A stretch of DNA of 52,836 bases from contig CANQKD010000008.1 of assembly GCA_947624375.1 (NCBI GenBank), positions 64,001 through 116,836 of the forward strand, given 5' to 3'. Each line of letters opens with the position of its first letter. The first letter of the stretch is position 1. Under the pieces are notes generated by a model, which was not told where the DNA came from, made no database searches, and was given only the letters and a program-made list of their open reading frames with translations. Positions 42,227 through 51,486 of this stretch are shown here, one piece after another. The stretch comes from an uncultured Clostridia bacterium (lineage in GTDB: Bacteria > Bacillota > Clostridia > Oscillospirales > Ruminococcaceae). The position numbers were made by a program, and so were the translations under genes.

Positions 42227-42532
42227 GTGGTCAATTTTACTAACTTTTTTAAAGATATGGATCAGGACGAGCAGATAGAAGCTCTGCTCAGAAGTACAAA
42301 ACAGCTTGAAAAAGAAGTAAGAAAACTGAAAGGGGAAGACGTGCAGATGTCACAGGTTTTCAAAAGTATTATAGGCAGAGACTGTACCATTACGGTAGAT
42401 TATGAAGAGATCGACTGTAGGATAACAGATGCCGACGAAGAATGGGTAAAAATTCTGGTGTACGGCAAAAAAGGCAATACCGAAAAGCTTATACGTGTTG
42501 AAAATATTGATCAGGTGGATAACATCAGATAA
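42227..42532 (+). CDS. 101-residue protein: coiled coil plus Sm-like small barrel
   Basis: Residues 1-40 form a charged helix (DEQIEALLRSTKQLEKEVRK), likely a coiled coil; residues 45-95 form a small beta domain homologous to the preceding 55-residue protein. I chose GTG 42227 because GGTGAT (42217-42222) then stands at the normal distance; ATG 42221 and GTG 42218 overlap that site. The stop shares one base with the truA start (TAATG). Family not recognised with certainty. Confidence 0.75.
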   Translation: MVNFTNFFKDMDQDEQIEALLRSTKQLEKEVRKLKGEDVQMSQVFKSIIGRDCTITVDYEEIDCRITDADEEWVKILVYGKKGNTEKLIRVENIDQVDNIR

Positions 42533-43269
42533 TGAGAAATTTTAAGGTCACTATGGCGTATGACGGCACCGCATACCACGGTTTTCAAAGGCAGAGTAAT
42601 GCAGCCTCGGTGCAGCAAACGGTAGAAGAAGCTCTCTGTACGCTGCTCAAAGAGGAAAACGTAACTATAAACGGCTGTTCTCGCACCGATAAGGGCGTTC
42701 ACGCAAGAGAGTTTGTGTTCAATTTCCATACAGACAGCACAATTACCGAAAAAGGCGTGGTGTTTGGTCTTAACGCGCTGCTGCCCGGCGATATAGGCGT
42801 AAACAAATGCGAGATCGCGCCTGACAGCTTTCACGCACGGTTTGACTGCAAGGGCAAAGAGTATGAGTATCTTGTACACAACAGCAGAATAAAGAACCCG
42901 TTTTATGCCCATACCGCGCATATGCACTATGTAACGCTGGATGAAAACAAAATGCATACCGCCGCGCAGGCGTTTGTCGGCGAGCATGACTTCAAAGCGT
43001 TCTGCTCTACAGCGTGCGATAAGAAAAGCACAATAAGGGTGGTAAACGAGTTTTCGGTAAAGCGGCAAGACGATATGGTGATATTCAAAGTCAGCGCCAA
43101 CGGCTTTTTATATAATATGGTAAGAATAATGGTAGGCACGCTTATTTTCATCAGCGACGGCAGAATAGCCGCCGACAGCCTGCCCTGTATAATAGACAGC
43201 AAGGATAGAACAAAAGCAGGAAAGACCGCCCCCGCACAAGGGCTTTATCTAAACAAAGTGTTTTATTGA
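42532..43269 (+). CDS. truA: tRNA pseudouridine(38-40) synthase TruA
   Basis: A 245-residue enzyme that makes pseudouridine at positions 38-40 of tRNA anticodon arms. The catalytic Asp is D53 in GCSRTDKGVHARE; YDGTAYHGFQRQ at the start and NGFLYNMVRIMVGTL near the end are family signatures. It overlaps the preceding gene by one base. The ECF module followed by truA is a common order in Firmicutes. Confidence 0.97.
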   Translation: MRNFKVTMAYDGTAYHGFQRQSNAASVQQTVEEALCTLLKEENVTINGCSRTDKGVHAREFVFNFHTDSTITEKGVVFGLNALLPGDIGVNKCEIAPDSFHARFDCKGKEYEYLVHNSRIKNPFYAHTAHMHYVTLDENKMHTAAQAFVGEHDFKAFCSTACDKKSTIRVVNEFSVKRQDDMVIFKVSANGFLYNMVRIMVGTLIFISDGRIAADSLPCIIDSKDRTKAGKTAPAQGLYLNKVFY

Positions 43270-43299
43270 GGGCGGCAAAAAGAGAAAGGAGAATGTGTT

Positions 43300-44478
43300 T
43301 TGGCAAGAGAGAAAACATATCAGACCGATATTCGCAAAGCCAGAAAGAAAGCCAAAAGAAAGCGTTCAATGAAAAAGCTTGCAGGCTTTACCGCTATATT
43401 GTGTATAGCATTAGTGGCAGTTTTAACTTCGCAGATGTGGATGCCAAAGGTGAGCAAGCTTTGGAAAGATACCAAAGAAACGGTTGCCAAAAACAGCACC
43501 AAGGTAGAGGCAGGCGAGTTCCCGATAGAGATAGGCGAAACAAATTCGTCTGAAATATATACATACGGCGACCGCTTTATTCTCGTTACAGATACCAGCA
43601 TAACCATATACGATACCGACGGCAACAAGATACGCAGTGTGCAGCACAGCCTTGCAAACCCCATAGGCGTCGCAGGCGGCAATATGCTTCTGCTTTACGA
43701 CCTCGGCGGCTACAGCCTGATGGCGGTGAATGACGACGGCGAGGTCTATAAGCGTACATTCCCCGAAAAAATAATCATGGCTGAAATAGGTCAGAAAGAT
43801 TACGCCGCAATAGTCACCCAGACAGATAAATACCTCTCTTATATGACTGTGTACGACCCCAAAGGCAACGAAGCTTTCCTGTGGTCGAGCGGTCAGAGGA
43901 TAATAGATATCTCGATGAACAGCGAGGGCAACGGCTGCGCGGTGGCAACTTTCAAAGCCTCGGGAGGAGAGCTTTCAAGCGTTGTAACGGCGCTGAACTT
44001 CATGCAGTCAGACCCGGTCTTTACTATCGACAATATTCCCACCATGGTGTATGATACAGTATTATGTGACGACGATTCGGTGTGGCTGGTGGGCGACAAC
44101 AAACTTCTGCACCTCTCTCCCGAGGGCAAAACGCTCTCTCAGTACGACTACAATACCACACTTACCGATTGCGCCGAAGATACAAAAACAGCTGCGATAG
44201 TCGAAAAAAGTGTTACCAAAGGCTATTTTGACCTGACCATTGCAAGCACATCTTCTACTGATATCTTTCAGGCAAGCGTTGAGGGCGAATGCAGGCAGAT
44301 AACCTGTAAAGACGGCAATGTCTATGTTCTTTTGAAAGGCAGACTTGATGTGTATGACGGCACGGGAAAGCTTACAGCCACTTATGATGTCTCTCCCGAC
44401 TATCAGTCTTTCGTGTTTATAGATGATGCCATGTATGTAGAGGACTACAGCAGTATATATAAAGTTACATTTGAATGA
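43300..44478 (+). CDS. Membrane-anchored beta-propeller-like protein (DUF5711 type)
   Basis: A 392-residue protein. A very basic N-terminus (IRKARKKAKRKRSMKK) precedes one membrane segment (about 27-45); the rest is predicted outside and is built of repeated short beta strands with DGN/DG turns (IYDTDGNKIRS, VYDPKGNEAFLW, VYDGTGKLTATYD), as in a propeller. It matches the layout of clostridial DUF5711 proteins as I remember them. The start is TTG 43300 with AAAGGAGAA upstream. It overlaps the ATG at 44475 of the next frame but the likely cvpA start is further on. Function unknown. Confidence 0.75.
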   Translation: MAREKTYQTDIRKARKKAKRKRSMKKLAGFTAILCIALVAVLTSQMWMPKVSKLWKDTKETVAKNSTKVEAGEFPIEIGETNSSEIYTYGDRFILVTDTSITIYDTDGNKIRSVQHSLANPIGVAGGNMLLLYDLGGYSLMAVNDDGEVYKRTFPEKIIMAEIGQKDYAAIVTQTDKYLSYMTVYDPKGNEAFLWSSGQRIIDISMNSEGNGCAVATFKASGGELSSVVTALNFMQSDPVFTIDNIPTMVYDTVLCDDDSVWLVGDNKLLHLSPEGKTLSQYDYNTTLTDCAEDTKTAAIVEKSVTKGYFDLTIASTSSTDIFQASVEGECRQITCKDGNVYVLLKGRLDVYDGTGKLTATYDVSPDYQSFVFIDDAMYVEDYSSIYKVTFE

Positions 44479-44492
44479 TACGGAGTGTTTTT

Positions 44493-45356
44493 ATGACAAT
44501 ACTTATTGATATTATAATAGTTGCGTTTATAGGCGCATTTGCGTTCGTGGGCAGCCGCCGCAGCGTTTTAAGTACGATAGTGTCTGTAGCTATCACGGTA
44601 GTTTCGTGCGCCGTTGCAGTGCTGGCAGCAAAGCCTGCATCTACAGCCGCTTATGAAAAATATATAAAGCCCAAAGTCGTTGATACCATAGCCGAGAGCA
44701 TGGACAGCGCAGACCTCAAAGAAAATTTTGACAAAGCAAAAGATCAGGTAGCACAGGAGCTCAAAATAGAGATAGATGATACCGATCTTAAAGAGCTTGC
44801 CGAAAGTGACGATCTGTTTGCATCTATCCAGCAGATAGCCGCAGATCACGGCGAAAATATCTCCAAAGAAGAGATAAAAGCGCGTATAGACGAAAACGTA
44901 ACGCCCGAAAAGATAGAAGAATATACCAAAGGCACTATCAAGGGCGATGATGCAAAGCAGATTGCCGATACCCTTACAGAGGAAGAAAGCCTGAAGAACA
45001 TCATCGGCGTTGTCACCGAGGAAGACCCCAAAAAAGCCGCCGAGAACCTTGAAAGCGGCATGATCAGGGATACAGCTATCGATATATCAGGGGCGGCAGC
45101 TCTGCTTGTGGTGTTCTTGCTGGCATCTGTTGTGCTCAGGGTAATATACCGCCTGCTGCGGCTGCTGAAAGTTATCCGCGTAAGCAAAAAGGTTTCGCAC
45201 CTCATCGGCGCACTTATAGGCGCGGCAGAGGGCGTGCTTATACTTTTCATAATAGGTTTTGCGGCAAAATACGCCATAAACCATTCATTCGGCGTGCTCG
45301 ATTTTGTCATGACCGACTATATAAGCAAAACTTTCATTGCAAAGATATTTGTATGA
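44493..45356 (+). CDS. CvpA-family membrane protein with a long insert
   Basis: A 287-residue protein. The N-terminal two hydrophobic segments (about 1-45) and the C-terminal pair (about 195-220 and 240-262, with HLIGALIGAAEGVLILFIIG) match CvpA; between them lies a charged, helical region of about 130 residues rich in Asp, Glu and Lys, much longer than in E. coli CvpA. I chose ATG 44493, 8 bases after GGAG, rather than ATG 44475, which overlaps the previous stop (ATGA) but lacks a ribosome site. Function in Clostridia is undefined. Confidence 0.78.
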   Translation: MTILIDIIIVAFIGAFAFVGSRRSVLSTIVSVAITVVSCAVAVLAAKPASTAAYEKYIKPKVVDTIAESMDSADLKENFDKAKDQVAQELKIEIDDTDLKELAESDDLFASIQQIAADHGENISKEEIKARIDENVTPEKIEEYTKGTIKGDDAKQIADTLTEEESLKNIIGVVTEEDPKKAAENLESGMIRDTAIDISGAAALLVVFLLASVVLRVIYRLLRLLKVIRVSKKVSHLIGALIGAAEGVLILFIIGFAAKYAINHSFGVLDFVMTDYISKTFIAKIFV

Positions 45357-45357
45357 T

Positions 45358-45405
45358 AAACTGACAAACTGACAAACTTATAAACTGACAAACTGATAAA
45401 TTTCT
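45358..45405 (+). repeat. Octamer tandem repeat upstream of the clpE-like gene
   Basis: Units in register: AAACTGAC, AAACTGAC, AAACTTAT, AAACTGAC, AAACTGAT, then a degenerate AAATTTCT. It fills the gap between the cvpA-like stop and the ribosome site of the next gene. Confidence 0.9.
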
Positions 45406-45424
45406 CGAAAGGGGATAGATAACA

Positions 45425-47692
45425 GTGATAATGTGTTCCAGATGCGGTAAAAGACCTGCCGCGGTGTTCATCACATCAATGAACGGAAACGAAAAGAAAA
45501 ACGAGGGGCTTTGCCTTGTCTGCGCGAGAGAACTGGGCATTTCTCAGGTAGATGATTATATGAAGCAAATGGGCATATCCGATGACGACCTTGAAGAGAT
45601 GTCCAACCAGCTTATGGATATGACCGAGGGCGGAAACTTTGAGCAGGGCGGCAACAATACCTTGCCCGACTTTCTCAGCCATATATTCGGCGGCGCACTG
45701 GGCGGAAAACGCGACAGTGCAAATGCCGCAGCCGATAAAAAGACCGATGGCAAGCAGAGAAAAAAGCCCAAGGAAAAAGAGCTTAAATATCTGCCTAAGT
45801 TTTGCACCAACCTTACCGAAAAAGCGCGCGAGGGCAAGCTTGATAACATAATCGGCAGAGATAAGGAGATAGAGCGCGTTGTGCAGATAATGTCACGCCG
45901 CACCAAGAACAATCCCTGCCTTATAGGCGAGCCGGGCGTTGGTAAAACAGCCATCGCCGAGGGTATAGCGCAGCATATCGTCAAAGGCGATGTTCCCGCT
46001 CATCTCAAAAATAAAGAGCTGTATCTTTTAGACCTTACCGCCCTTGTCGCAGGTACGCAGTTCCGCGGTCAGTTCGAGGGCAGATGTAAAGGTCTTATAG
46101 ATGAAGTTATAGAAAAAGGTAACGTTATACTTTTTATAGATGAAGTGCATAACCTTGTCGGCGCAGGCGATAGTTCCGAAGGCTCTATGAATGCCGCAAA
46201 CATCATGAAGCCTGCCCTCTCACGCGGCGAAATACAGGTAATAGGCGCGACCACCTTCAAAGAGTACAGAAAGTATATAGAGAAAGACAGCGCGCTTGAA
46301 AGGCGTTTTCAGCCGGTTACGGTAAACGAGCCTACTGTTGATGATACAGTTGAAGTGCTTAAAGGCGTAAGGCAGTATTACGAGGCGCACCACCGCGTTC
46401 ATATCTCCGATGAGCTTTTAAGAAAGTGCGCGGTGCTTTCTGAGCGATATATAAACGACAGATTTCTGCCCGATAAAGCTATAGACCTTCTCGATGAAGC
46501 GTGCGCCTGTGCAAGCATAAAGTGCAAAGAGATAGGCGAGGTAGAGCAGCTAAACGAGGAGCTTTATAAGCACGATACCGCGCTTTCGGAGCTTGAAGCC
46601 GCAGAGTCACCCGACTATGAGAAGATAGCAGGCGAAAAGGCAGAGATAATGCGCATAACAGACCGCCTTGTAGAGCTTGAAAAGATAACTTCGCAGCTGC
46701 AAGTCACCGATGAAGACCTTTCCAAGGTAATAGAGCTCTGGACGGGCATTCTTGCAAACAAGATAACCCAGAGCGAGTATGAAAAGGTGCGCGGTCTGGA
46801 AGAAGCCATGAAAAAGCGCATTATCGGTCAGGATGAGGCAGTTGAAAAGGTCGCAAAGGCAATAAAGCGCACAAGGGTCAACCTTTCAAAGCGCATACGC
46901 CCTGCCAGCTTTATATTTGTAGGGCCTACAGGCGTTGGCAAGACCGAGCTTGTAAAGGTTTTAGGCGAAGAGCTTTTTGATGCCACCGAGCCTATTATCC
47001 GCGTTGATATGTCGGAGTATATGGAAAAGCATACAGTCGCAAGGCTTATAGGTTCTCCTCCGGGATATGTGGGTTATGACGATGCAGGTCAGCTTACCGA
47101 AAAAGTCCGCCGCAGACCGTATTCGGTGGTGCTTTTTGACGAGATAGAAAAAGCCCACCCCGATGTCATGAATATCATGCTGCAAATTCTCGATGAAGGC
47201 AAGGTGAACGATGCCCAGGGCAGAAGCGTTTCTTTTGAAAATACCGTTATCGTCATGACCTCAAACGCAGGTTCTACCGATAAAGACACAGGCGTGGGCT
47301 TTAATAAGTCAAACGCCGATATAACCAAAGAACGCGCCATGAAAGCTCTGAAAGAGTTTCTGCGCCCCGAATTTCTGGGCAGAGTTGACGAGATAGTTGT
47401 GTTTGACCCTCTTACCCAAAGCGACTATACAAAGATCGCCGCGCTGATGCTCGACGAGATGAAAGAGCCCATGTCAGAAAAGGGCATAAAGTTTGTGTAT
47501 GACGAAAAAGCCTGCGAACTTTGCGCTAAAAAGGCGTTCGGTCACTCGCTGGGAGCAAGAGATCTCCGCAGAGTTATACGTGAGGAGATACAGGATAAAA
47601 TAGCCGACGTTATCATAAACGCCGACGGCAATGTTCCGTATGCGCTCTCGGTAACGGCAGACGGCGACAACTTCAGAGTAGATACCATGTAA
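45425..47692 (+). CDS. clpE: ClpE-like AAA+ unfoldase with N-terminal zinc finger
   Basis: A 755-residue Hsp100 chaperone. Instead of the Clp N-domain it starts with a zinc-finger pattern (C4, C7, C30, C33), as in ClpE. Two AAA+ modules follow: Walker [10 protein letters not shown] at 168 with [13 protein letters not shown], and GPTGVGKTE from G500 with [12 protein letters not shown]; a short helical middle domain lies between. It unfolds substrates, usually for the ClpP protease. The start is GTG 45425 with AAAGGGG upstream; an ATG two codons later is less well spaced. I saw no CtsR operator; only the octamer repeat lies upstream. Confidence 0.9.
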   Translation: MIMCSRCGKRPAAVFITSMNGNEKKNEGLCLVCARELGISQVDDYMKQMGISDDDLEEMSNQLMDMTEGGNFEQGGNNTLPDFLSHIFGGALGGKRDSANAAADKKTDGKQRKKPKEKELKYLPKFCTNLTEKAREGKLDNIIGRDKEIERVVQIMSRRTKNNPCLIGEPGVGKTAIAEGIAQHIVKGDVPAHLKNKELYLLDLTALVAGTQFRGQFEGRCKGLIDEVIEKGNVILFIDEVHNLVGAGDSSEGSMNAANIMKPALSRGEIQVIGATTFKEYRKYIEKDSALERRFQPVTVNEPTVDDTVEVLKGVRQYYEAHHRVHISDELLRKCAVLSERYINDRFLPDKAIDLLDEACACASIKCKEIGEVEQLNEELYKHDTALSELEAAESPDYEKIAGEKAEIMRITDRLVELEKITSQLQVTDEDLSKVIELWTGILANKITQSEYEKVRGLEEAMKKRIIGQDEAVEKVAKAIKRTRVNLSKRIRPASFIFVGPTGVGKTELVKVLGEELFDATEPIIRVDMSEYMEKHTVARLIGSPPGYVGYDDAGQLTEKVRRRPYSVVLFDEIEKAHPDVMNIMLQILDEGKVNDAQGRSVSFENTVIVMTSNAGSTDKDTGVGFNKSNADITKERAMKALKEFLRPEFLGRVDEIVVFDPLTQSDYTKIAALMLDEMKEPMSEKGIKFVYDEKACELCAKKAFGHSLGARDLRRVIREEIQDKIADVIINADGNVPYALSVTADGDNFRVDTM

Positions 47693-47708
47693 AAAGGAGG
47701 CAAGCCTC

Positions 47709-48422
47709 TTGACAGCATTTGTAACGGGCGGCAGCGGCGGAATAGGCGCGGCAGTGTGCAGAGCTCTATATGAAAGCGGCTATGCAGTCGCGGTCGGGTA
47801 TAATACCGATAAACGCTCTGCTCAGGCAATTGCAGAGGAAATAAACGGTCTTGCAATTCATTGCGATGTTACCGATATTTCCTCTATGCAAAATGCCGCT
47901 CGTGTAGCTCGTGAAAAGCTCGGCAGCATAACGCTTCTGGTGAATAACGCAGGCGTGGCAGATGTCGGTCTGTTTACAGACCTTACAAAAGAGCGGTTGG
48001 ATCATATAATTTCAGCAGACCTTACAGGCGCAATGCTCATGTCGCAGCTATGCCTGCCCGATATGATACACTTAAAGAAGGGCAGTATAATAAATATCTC
48101 CTCCATGTGGGGAGAAACAGGCGCTTCCTGCGAGGTCGCGTATTCTGCCGCAAAAGCAGGGCTTATAGGCTTTACAAAAGCCCTAGCCAAAGAGGAAGCC
48201 CCCAGCGGCATACGTGTAAACTGTATAACCGCAGGAATGATAGATACAAAAATGAATTCTTGCTTTTCAGCCGATGAAATTGCCGATATTGTAAATGATA
48301 TACCCCTTTCGCGTATCGGCACACCGCAGGATATAGCGAACGCCGTGGCATTTTTAGCCTCCGATAAGGCTTCGTATATCACGGGTGAGGTGCTTAAAGT
48401 CAACGGCGGAATGTGCATTTGA
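47709..48422 (+). CDS. Short-chain dehydrogenase/reductase (FabG-like)
   Basis: A 237-residue Rossmann oxidoreductase. The nucleotide loop TGGSGGIG (6-13), NNAG (79-82) and the catalytic triad S132, Y145, K149 (YSAAK) are intact; the end ITGEVLKVNGGMCI is the usual SDR C-terminus. Arg residues near the nucleotide loop are compatible with NADPH. The start is TTG 47709 with AAGGAGG 8 bases upstream. It is in line with clpE and hydF and not beside other fatty-acid genes, so a role as the true FabG is uncertain. Confidence 0.87.
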   Translation: MTAFVTGGSGGIGAAVCRALYESGYAVAVGYNTDKRSAQAIAEEINGLAIHCDVTDISSMQNAARVAREKLGSITLLVNNAGVADVGLFTDLTKERLDHIISADLTGAMLMSQLCLPDMIHLKKGSIINISSMWGETGASCEVAYSAAKAGLIGFTKALAKEEAPSGIRVNCITAGMIDTKMNSCFSADEIADIVNDIPLSRIGTPQDIANAVAFLASDKASYITGEVLKVNGGMCI

Positions 48423-48435
48423 TGAGGTGATTATT

Positions 48436-49611
48436 ATGAGTATGAACGATACACCTGTAGCCAACAGGCTGCATATCTCTATTTTCGGTAAGCGCAACGC
48501 AGGCAAATCAAGCCTTATAAACGCTTTAACAGGTCAGCAGACAGCCATAGTCTCCGAGGTCGCAGGCACTACCACAGACCCCGTATATAAAACTATGGAA
48601 ATGCTGCCGCTGGGTCCCGTTGTAATATACGATACCGCAGGAATTGACGACGAGGGCGAGCTGGGTGCGCTCAGGGTAGAAAAGTCGCTGGCAGTGCTCA
48701 ATAAAACAGACATCGCGGTTTATGTCTATACAGATGTTATAGATGCTTACGATCTGGCAGCTATAGACAGAATAAAAGAACGCAGCCTGCCGCTTGTGAT
48801 AGTGAGAAATAAGTGCGATATTTTTGGCAATAGCGTAAACGAAGACGAAGTAAGCGTTTCGGCACAAACAGGGCAGGGGATAGACGAGCTGAAAAAGCGC
48901 CTGTGCGCCTGCCTGCCTCAGCTGTCACCCAAACAGCCGCTTATCGCAGACCTTATAAAGAGCGGCGATAATGTAGTCCTTGTGATACCTATCGACAGCG
49001 CCGCCCCCAAGGGAAGAATTATCCTCCCACAGCAGCAGGTGCTCAGAGAAGCTATAGAAAACGGCGCGATAGTCACCTGCGCTACAGAAAAAAGCCTGCC
49101 TCAGGCGCTGCAAAGCCTTTCGCAGCCGCCAAAACTTGTGGTAACAGATTCTCAGGCGTTTGAAACGGTAGCTAAGATCGTTCCCGAAGATGTCTATCTT
49201 ACTTCTTTTTCAATACTTATGGCAAGATTCAAGGGCATACTTACATCTGCCGTTCACGGCGCAAGAGCTCTTGATACACTGCAAGACGGCGATACTATAC
49301 TTATTTCCGAGGGCTGTACCCACCACAGACAGTGCGACGATATAGGCACTGTAAAGCTTCCGCGCTGGATACAGGGATACACGGGCAAGAAACTAAACTT
49401 TGAATTTACCAGCGGCGGAGAGTTCCCAAAACTTCTCGGCGGCTATAAGCTTATTGTGCACTGCGGCGGCTGTATGCTCAACGAGCGCGAGGTCAAGTAC
49501 CGCTACGGCGCAGCGCAGGGGCAAAGCGTGCCTATAACCAATTACGGCATACTTATAGCATATGTAAACGGCATACTAGAGCGAAGCATAAAATGCCTTG
49601 ACATAAAATGA
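48436..49611 (+). CDS. hydF: [FeFe]-hydrogenase maturation GTPase HydF
   Basis: A 391-residue scaffold on which the 2Fe subcluster of the [FeFe]-hydrogenase H-cluster is assembled before transfer. The GTPase P-loop GKRNAGKS starts at residue 18, with GTTTD, DTAGIDD and NKCD following; the C-terminal [4Fe-4S] site is built from C294, H296 and HCGGC (C343, C346). GAGGTGATT precedes ATG 48436; a longer frame from 48385 has no ribosome site. HydE and HydG and the hydrogenase are not in the window but are implied. The stop codon lies in a terminator stem. Confidence 0.96.
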   Translation: MSMNDTPVANRLHISIFGKRNAGKSSLINALTGQQTAIVSEVAGTTTDPVYKTMEMLPLGPVVIYDTAGIDDEGELGALRVEKSLAVLNKTDIAVYVYTDVIDAYDLAAIDRIKERSLPLVIVRNKCDIFGNSVNEDEVSVSAQTGQGIDELKKRLCACLPQLSPKQPLIADLIKSGDNVVLVIPIDSAAPKGRIILPQQQVLREAIENGAIVTCATEKSLPQALQSLSQPPKLVVTDSQAFETVAKIVPEDVYLTSFSILMARFKGILTSAVHGARALDTLQDGDTILISEGCTHHRQCDDIGTVKLPRWIQGYTGKKLNFEFTSGGEFPKLLGGYKLIVHCGGCMLNEREVKYRYGAAQGQSVPITNYGILIAYVNGILERSIKCLDIK

Positions 49612-49640
49612 CCGTCAGCGCAAACCGACGGTCAAAGGCT
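49605..49640. terminator. Hairpin between hydF and the 49836 gene
   Basis: TGACCGTC (49609-49616) pairs with GACGGTCA (49627-49634); the hydF stop TGA is the first stem triplet. On the reverse strand TTTTATG follows, so it better ends the reverse gene. Confidence 0.75.
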
Positions 49641-49836
49641 ATTTTCTGTTGTCGTCTACCCACTTTTTCGCCATGAGAACGTTCTGATCGCTCTTGTTGT
49701 AAACATTCCCGTCCTCATCGGTGTAATTGTCGGTAATAACGTTTGTTTCCCACATCGGGGCAGCAATGTTTTTAGGGTAATATATCTTAGTGCCGTCGCT
49801 GTTTTTTGCGGCACGTGACTTTTTGCTGTCGCTCAT
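49639..49836 (-). CDS. 65-residue small protein (DUF3787-like)
   Basis: A short hydrophilic protein starting MSDSKKSRAAKNSDGT and ending AKKWVDDNRK, a C-terminus resembling clostridial DUF3787 proteins (AKEWVDxN). AAGGAATGA lies before the ATG at 49836; the frame extends to 49905 but the extra part has no ribosome site. No membrane segment. Function unknown. Confidence 0.7.
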   Translation of the reverse strand: MSDSKKSRAAKNSDGTKIYYPKNIAAPMWETNVITDNYTDEDGNVYNKSDQNVLMAKKWVDDNRK

Positions 49837-49942
49837 AAACGTATCATTCCTTTCTATATTATTATCTGAAAAGAACAGAGTATTATCCGATAAAATTCTT
49901 ACCACGCCGGTGGGCGGTCATTTAAAATAAAGGAGCATAAAA

Positions 49943-50503
49943 ATGGCACTTTTAAGCAACTCACAGTACAGAAAAAAAGCAATAATACAGATATTTCTAA
50001 GGCTCATAGGTGCTGAGCTCATAGGCGTGAGCTTTGCGTTTTTCTATGTCGCGGCAAAACCTGCCTTGGGCGGTCTTTCAAACGTCGTGTTCGGCTTTTG
50101 TTCGCTGGCGTGTATGCTGTGCCTCTTTGCCGACCAGTGCTTAAAGCTCGGCGGCAAGGTAAAAGGCAACGTCACCCTGCACGGTGATACACCCATGCCC
50201 AAACTTGGTCTGCTGCTCGGCGTGCTGACTACTATTCCATACTATATCTCATTTATCGTGCTTTTATTGGCAAAATTTGGCGTTATTGGCAACTTTACAG
50301 GCCCGTTCAAGCTTATAAACGCCTGCTTTCTGCCAATAATCGATACTTTCGCAAAGTCTGCCACCCCAACAGCAGATATCTACTGGCAGTGGTTCATACT
50401 TATAGCCTTGTTGCCGCTTACAATGATAGCCACCTGCCACATCTGCTATAAGATCAGCTATGATAATATAGACGTTGCCAAAAAAGTATTATACAAGCAA
50501 TAA
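49943..50503 (+). CDS. Four-segment membrane protein, function unknown
   Basis: A 186-residue protein with four hydrophobic segments (about 18-36, 44-64, 88-110 and 146-168) and short loops; the N-terminus SNSQYRKKA is basic and probably cytoplasmic. AAAGGAGCA lies before the ATG. It is followed by a very strong terminator, so it is a single-gene unit. I do not recognise the family. Confidence 0.75.
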   Translation: MALLSNSQYRKKAIIQIFLRLIGAELIGVSFAFFYVAAKPALGGLSNVVFGFCSLACMLCLFADQCLKLGGKVKGNVTLHGDTPMPKLGLLLGVLTTIPYYISFIVLLLAKFGVIGNFTGPFKLINACFLPIIDTFAKSATPTADIYWQWFILIALLPLTMIATCHICYKISYDNIDVAKKVLYKQ

Positions 50504-50508
50504 GTACC

Positions 50509-50543
50509 GAGGGTATCACCATTGTAATGATACCCTCTTTTTT
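50509..50543 (+). terminator. Strong terminator after the 49943 gene
   Basis: GAGGGTATCA (50509-50518) pairs perfectly with TGATACCCTC (50528-50537), then six T. Confidence 0.95.
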
Positions 50544-50716
50544 CATGACATCATATCGCCGATGTCGGTCATAACTTCGCCTATCGCTCTTATCGCCTTT
50601 GCGGTGTTTTTGCTTAAATGACGCTTTTCTTTTGAAGTAGCGTTTGCAAATGCGTATACAGCCGCACCAACACTCACGCCGATAGTCGCGCCCTTGACTA
50701 TAGATGAAATTTTCAT
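50543..50716 (-). CDS. 57-residue single-pass membrane protein
   Basis: Starts at ATG 50716 (MKISSIVKGATIGVSVGAAV) with AAAGGAAA upstream and ends at TGA 50545-50543. It has one glycine-rich membrane segment (about 5-25), then a basic stretch and an amphipathic helix (KAIRAIGEVMTDIGDMM). The shape resembles small YtxH-like proteins. Its stop lies at the T run of the opposing terminator. Confidence 0.7.
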   Translation of the reverse strand: MKISSIVKGATIGVSVGAAVYAFANATSKEKRHLSKNTAKAIRAIGEVMTDIGDMMS

Positions 50717-50787
50717 TGTGTTTTTTCCTTTCTATATGACTTCATAAATATTGTGTGTACAAATCATAAAAAAATTTTATAAAAAGC

Positions 50788-50816
50788 TTGTAAACTGAGG
50801 GAAAATGTGATATACT
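50788..50816 (+). promoter_or_regulatory. Promoter of trmL
   Basis: TTGTAA (50788-50793), 17-base spacer, TATACT (50811-50816). Confidence 0.65.
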
Positions 50817-50908
50817 ATAAGATAGTCTGTGTGTAGAGAGGAATATTTTTCCTATAAAATACAGAACTGCCTGTAAATGTGTGCTTATTGCGGAATGGAG
50901 TATGCCAT

Positions 50909-51403
50909 ATGACACTTAATATAGTATTAGCTCAGCCGCAGATACCGCAGAATACAGGCAACATCTCGCGTACCTGCGCAGTAACAGGCGCGAAGCTGCA
51001 CCTGATAAAGCCATACGGTTTTGAAATTACCGATAAGCATCTCAAACGCGCAGGGCTCGATTATTGGGATAAACTGGATATTTTTGAGTACGACAACTTT
51101 GAAGATTTTTTCGCAAAAAACAGCGGTCCATACTTCTTCTTTACAACAAAGGGCTGTAAAGTGCATAGCGATGCTTGCTACCCCGACGGCTCGTACCTTG
51201 TTTTTGGCAGAGAAGATAAAGGTCTGCCCGAGGAGCTGCTGGTAAAAAATCTCGAAAACTGTGTGCGCATACCCATGAGAAATATGCTGCGAAGCCTGAA
51301 TTTGTCAAACAGCGTCGCAATTGCAGCGTATGAAGTGCTCAGGCAGTGGGGTTATCCCGATCTTACATATCAGGGCAAATTTGCAAACCTGAAAAATATG
51401 TAA
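50909..51403 (+). CDS. trmL: tRNA (cytidine/uridine-34-2'-O)-methyltransferase TrmL
   Basis: A 164-residue SPOUT methyltransferase that modifies the wobble base of certain leucine tRNAs. IVLAQPQIPQNTGNISRTCA at the start, LVFGREDKGLPEEL and IPMRNMLRSLNLSNSVAIAA are the three SPOUT motifs. The start is ATG 50909, 8 bases after TGGAG, instead of an ATG at 50879 without a ribosome site. Confidence 0.95.
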   Translation: MTLNIVLAQPQIPQNTGNISRTCAVTGAKLHLIKPYGFEITDKHLKRAGLDYWDKLDIFEYDNFEDFFAKNSGPYFFFTTKGCKVHSDACYPDGSYLVFGREDKGLPEELLVKNLENCVRIPMRNMLRSLNLSNSVAIAAYEVLRQWGYPDLTYQGKFANLKNM

Positions 51404-51431
51404 ATATATTTTCTTTGTCAAAAATTATCAC

Positions 51432-51460
51432 TTGAAATTTATTTGTATACCATATATAAT
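51432..51460 (+). promoter_or_regulatory. Promoter of degV
   Basis: TTGAAA (51432-51437), 17-base spacer, TATAAT (51455-51460); GGAGGG precedes the start codon at 51487. Confidence 0.75.
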
Positions 51461-51486
51461 AGTATAAGCGCGAACGGAGGGTAACT

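Noticed and set aside
48385-48435. Upstream extension of hydF
   Set aside because: It overlaps the end of the dehydrogenase gene and lacks a ribosome site; GAGGTGATT precedes ATG 48436.
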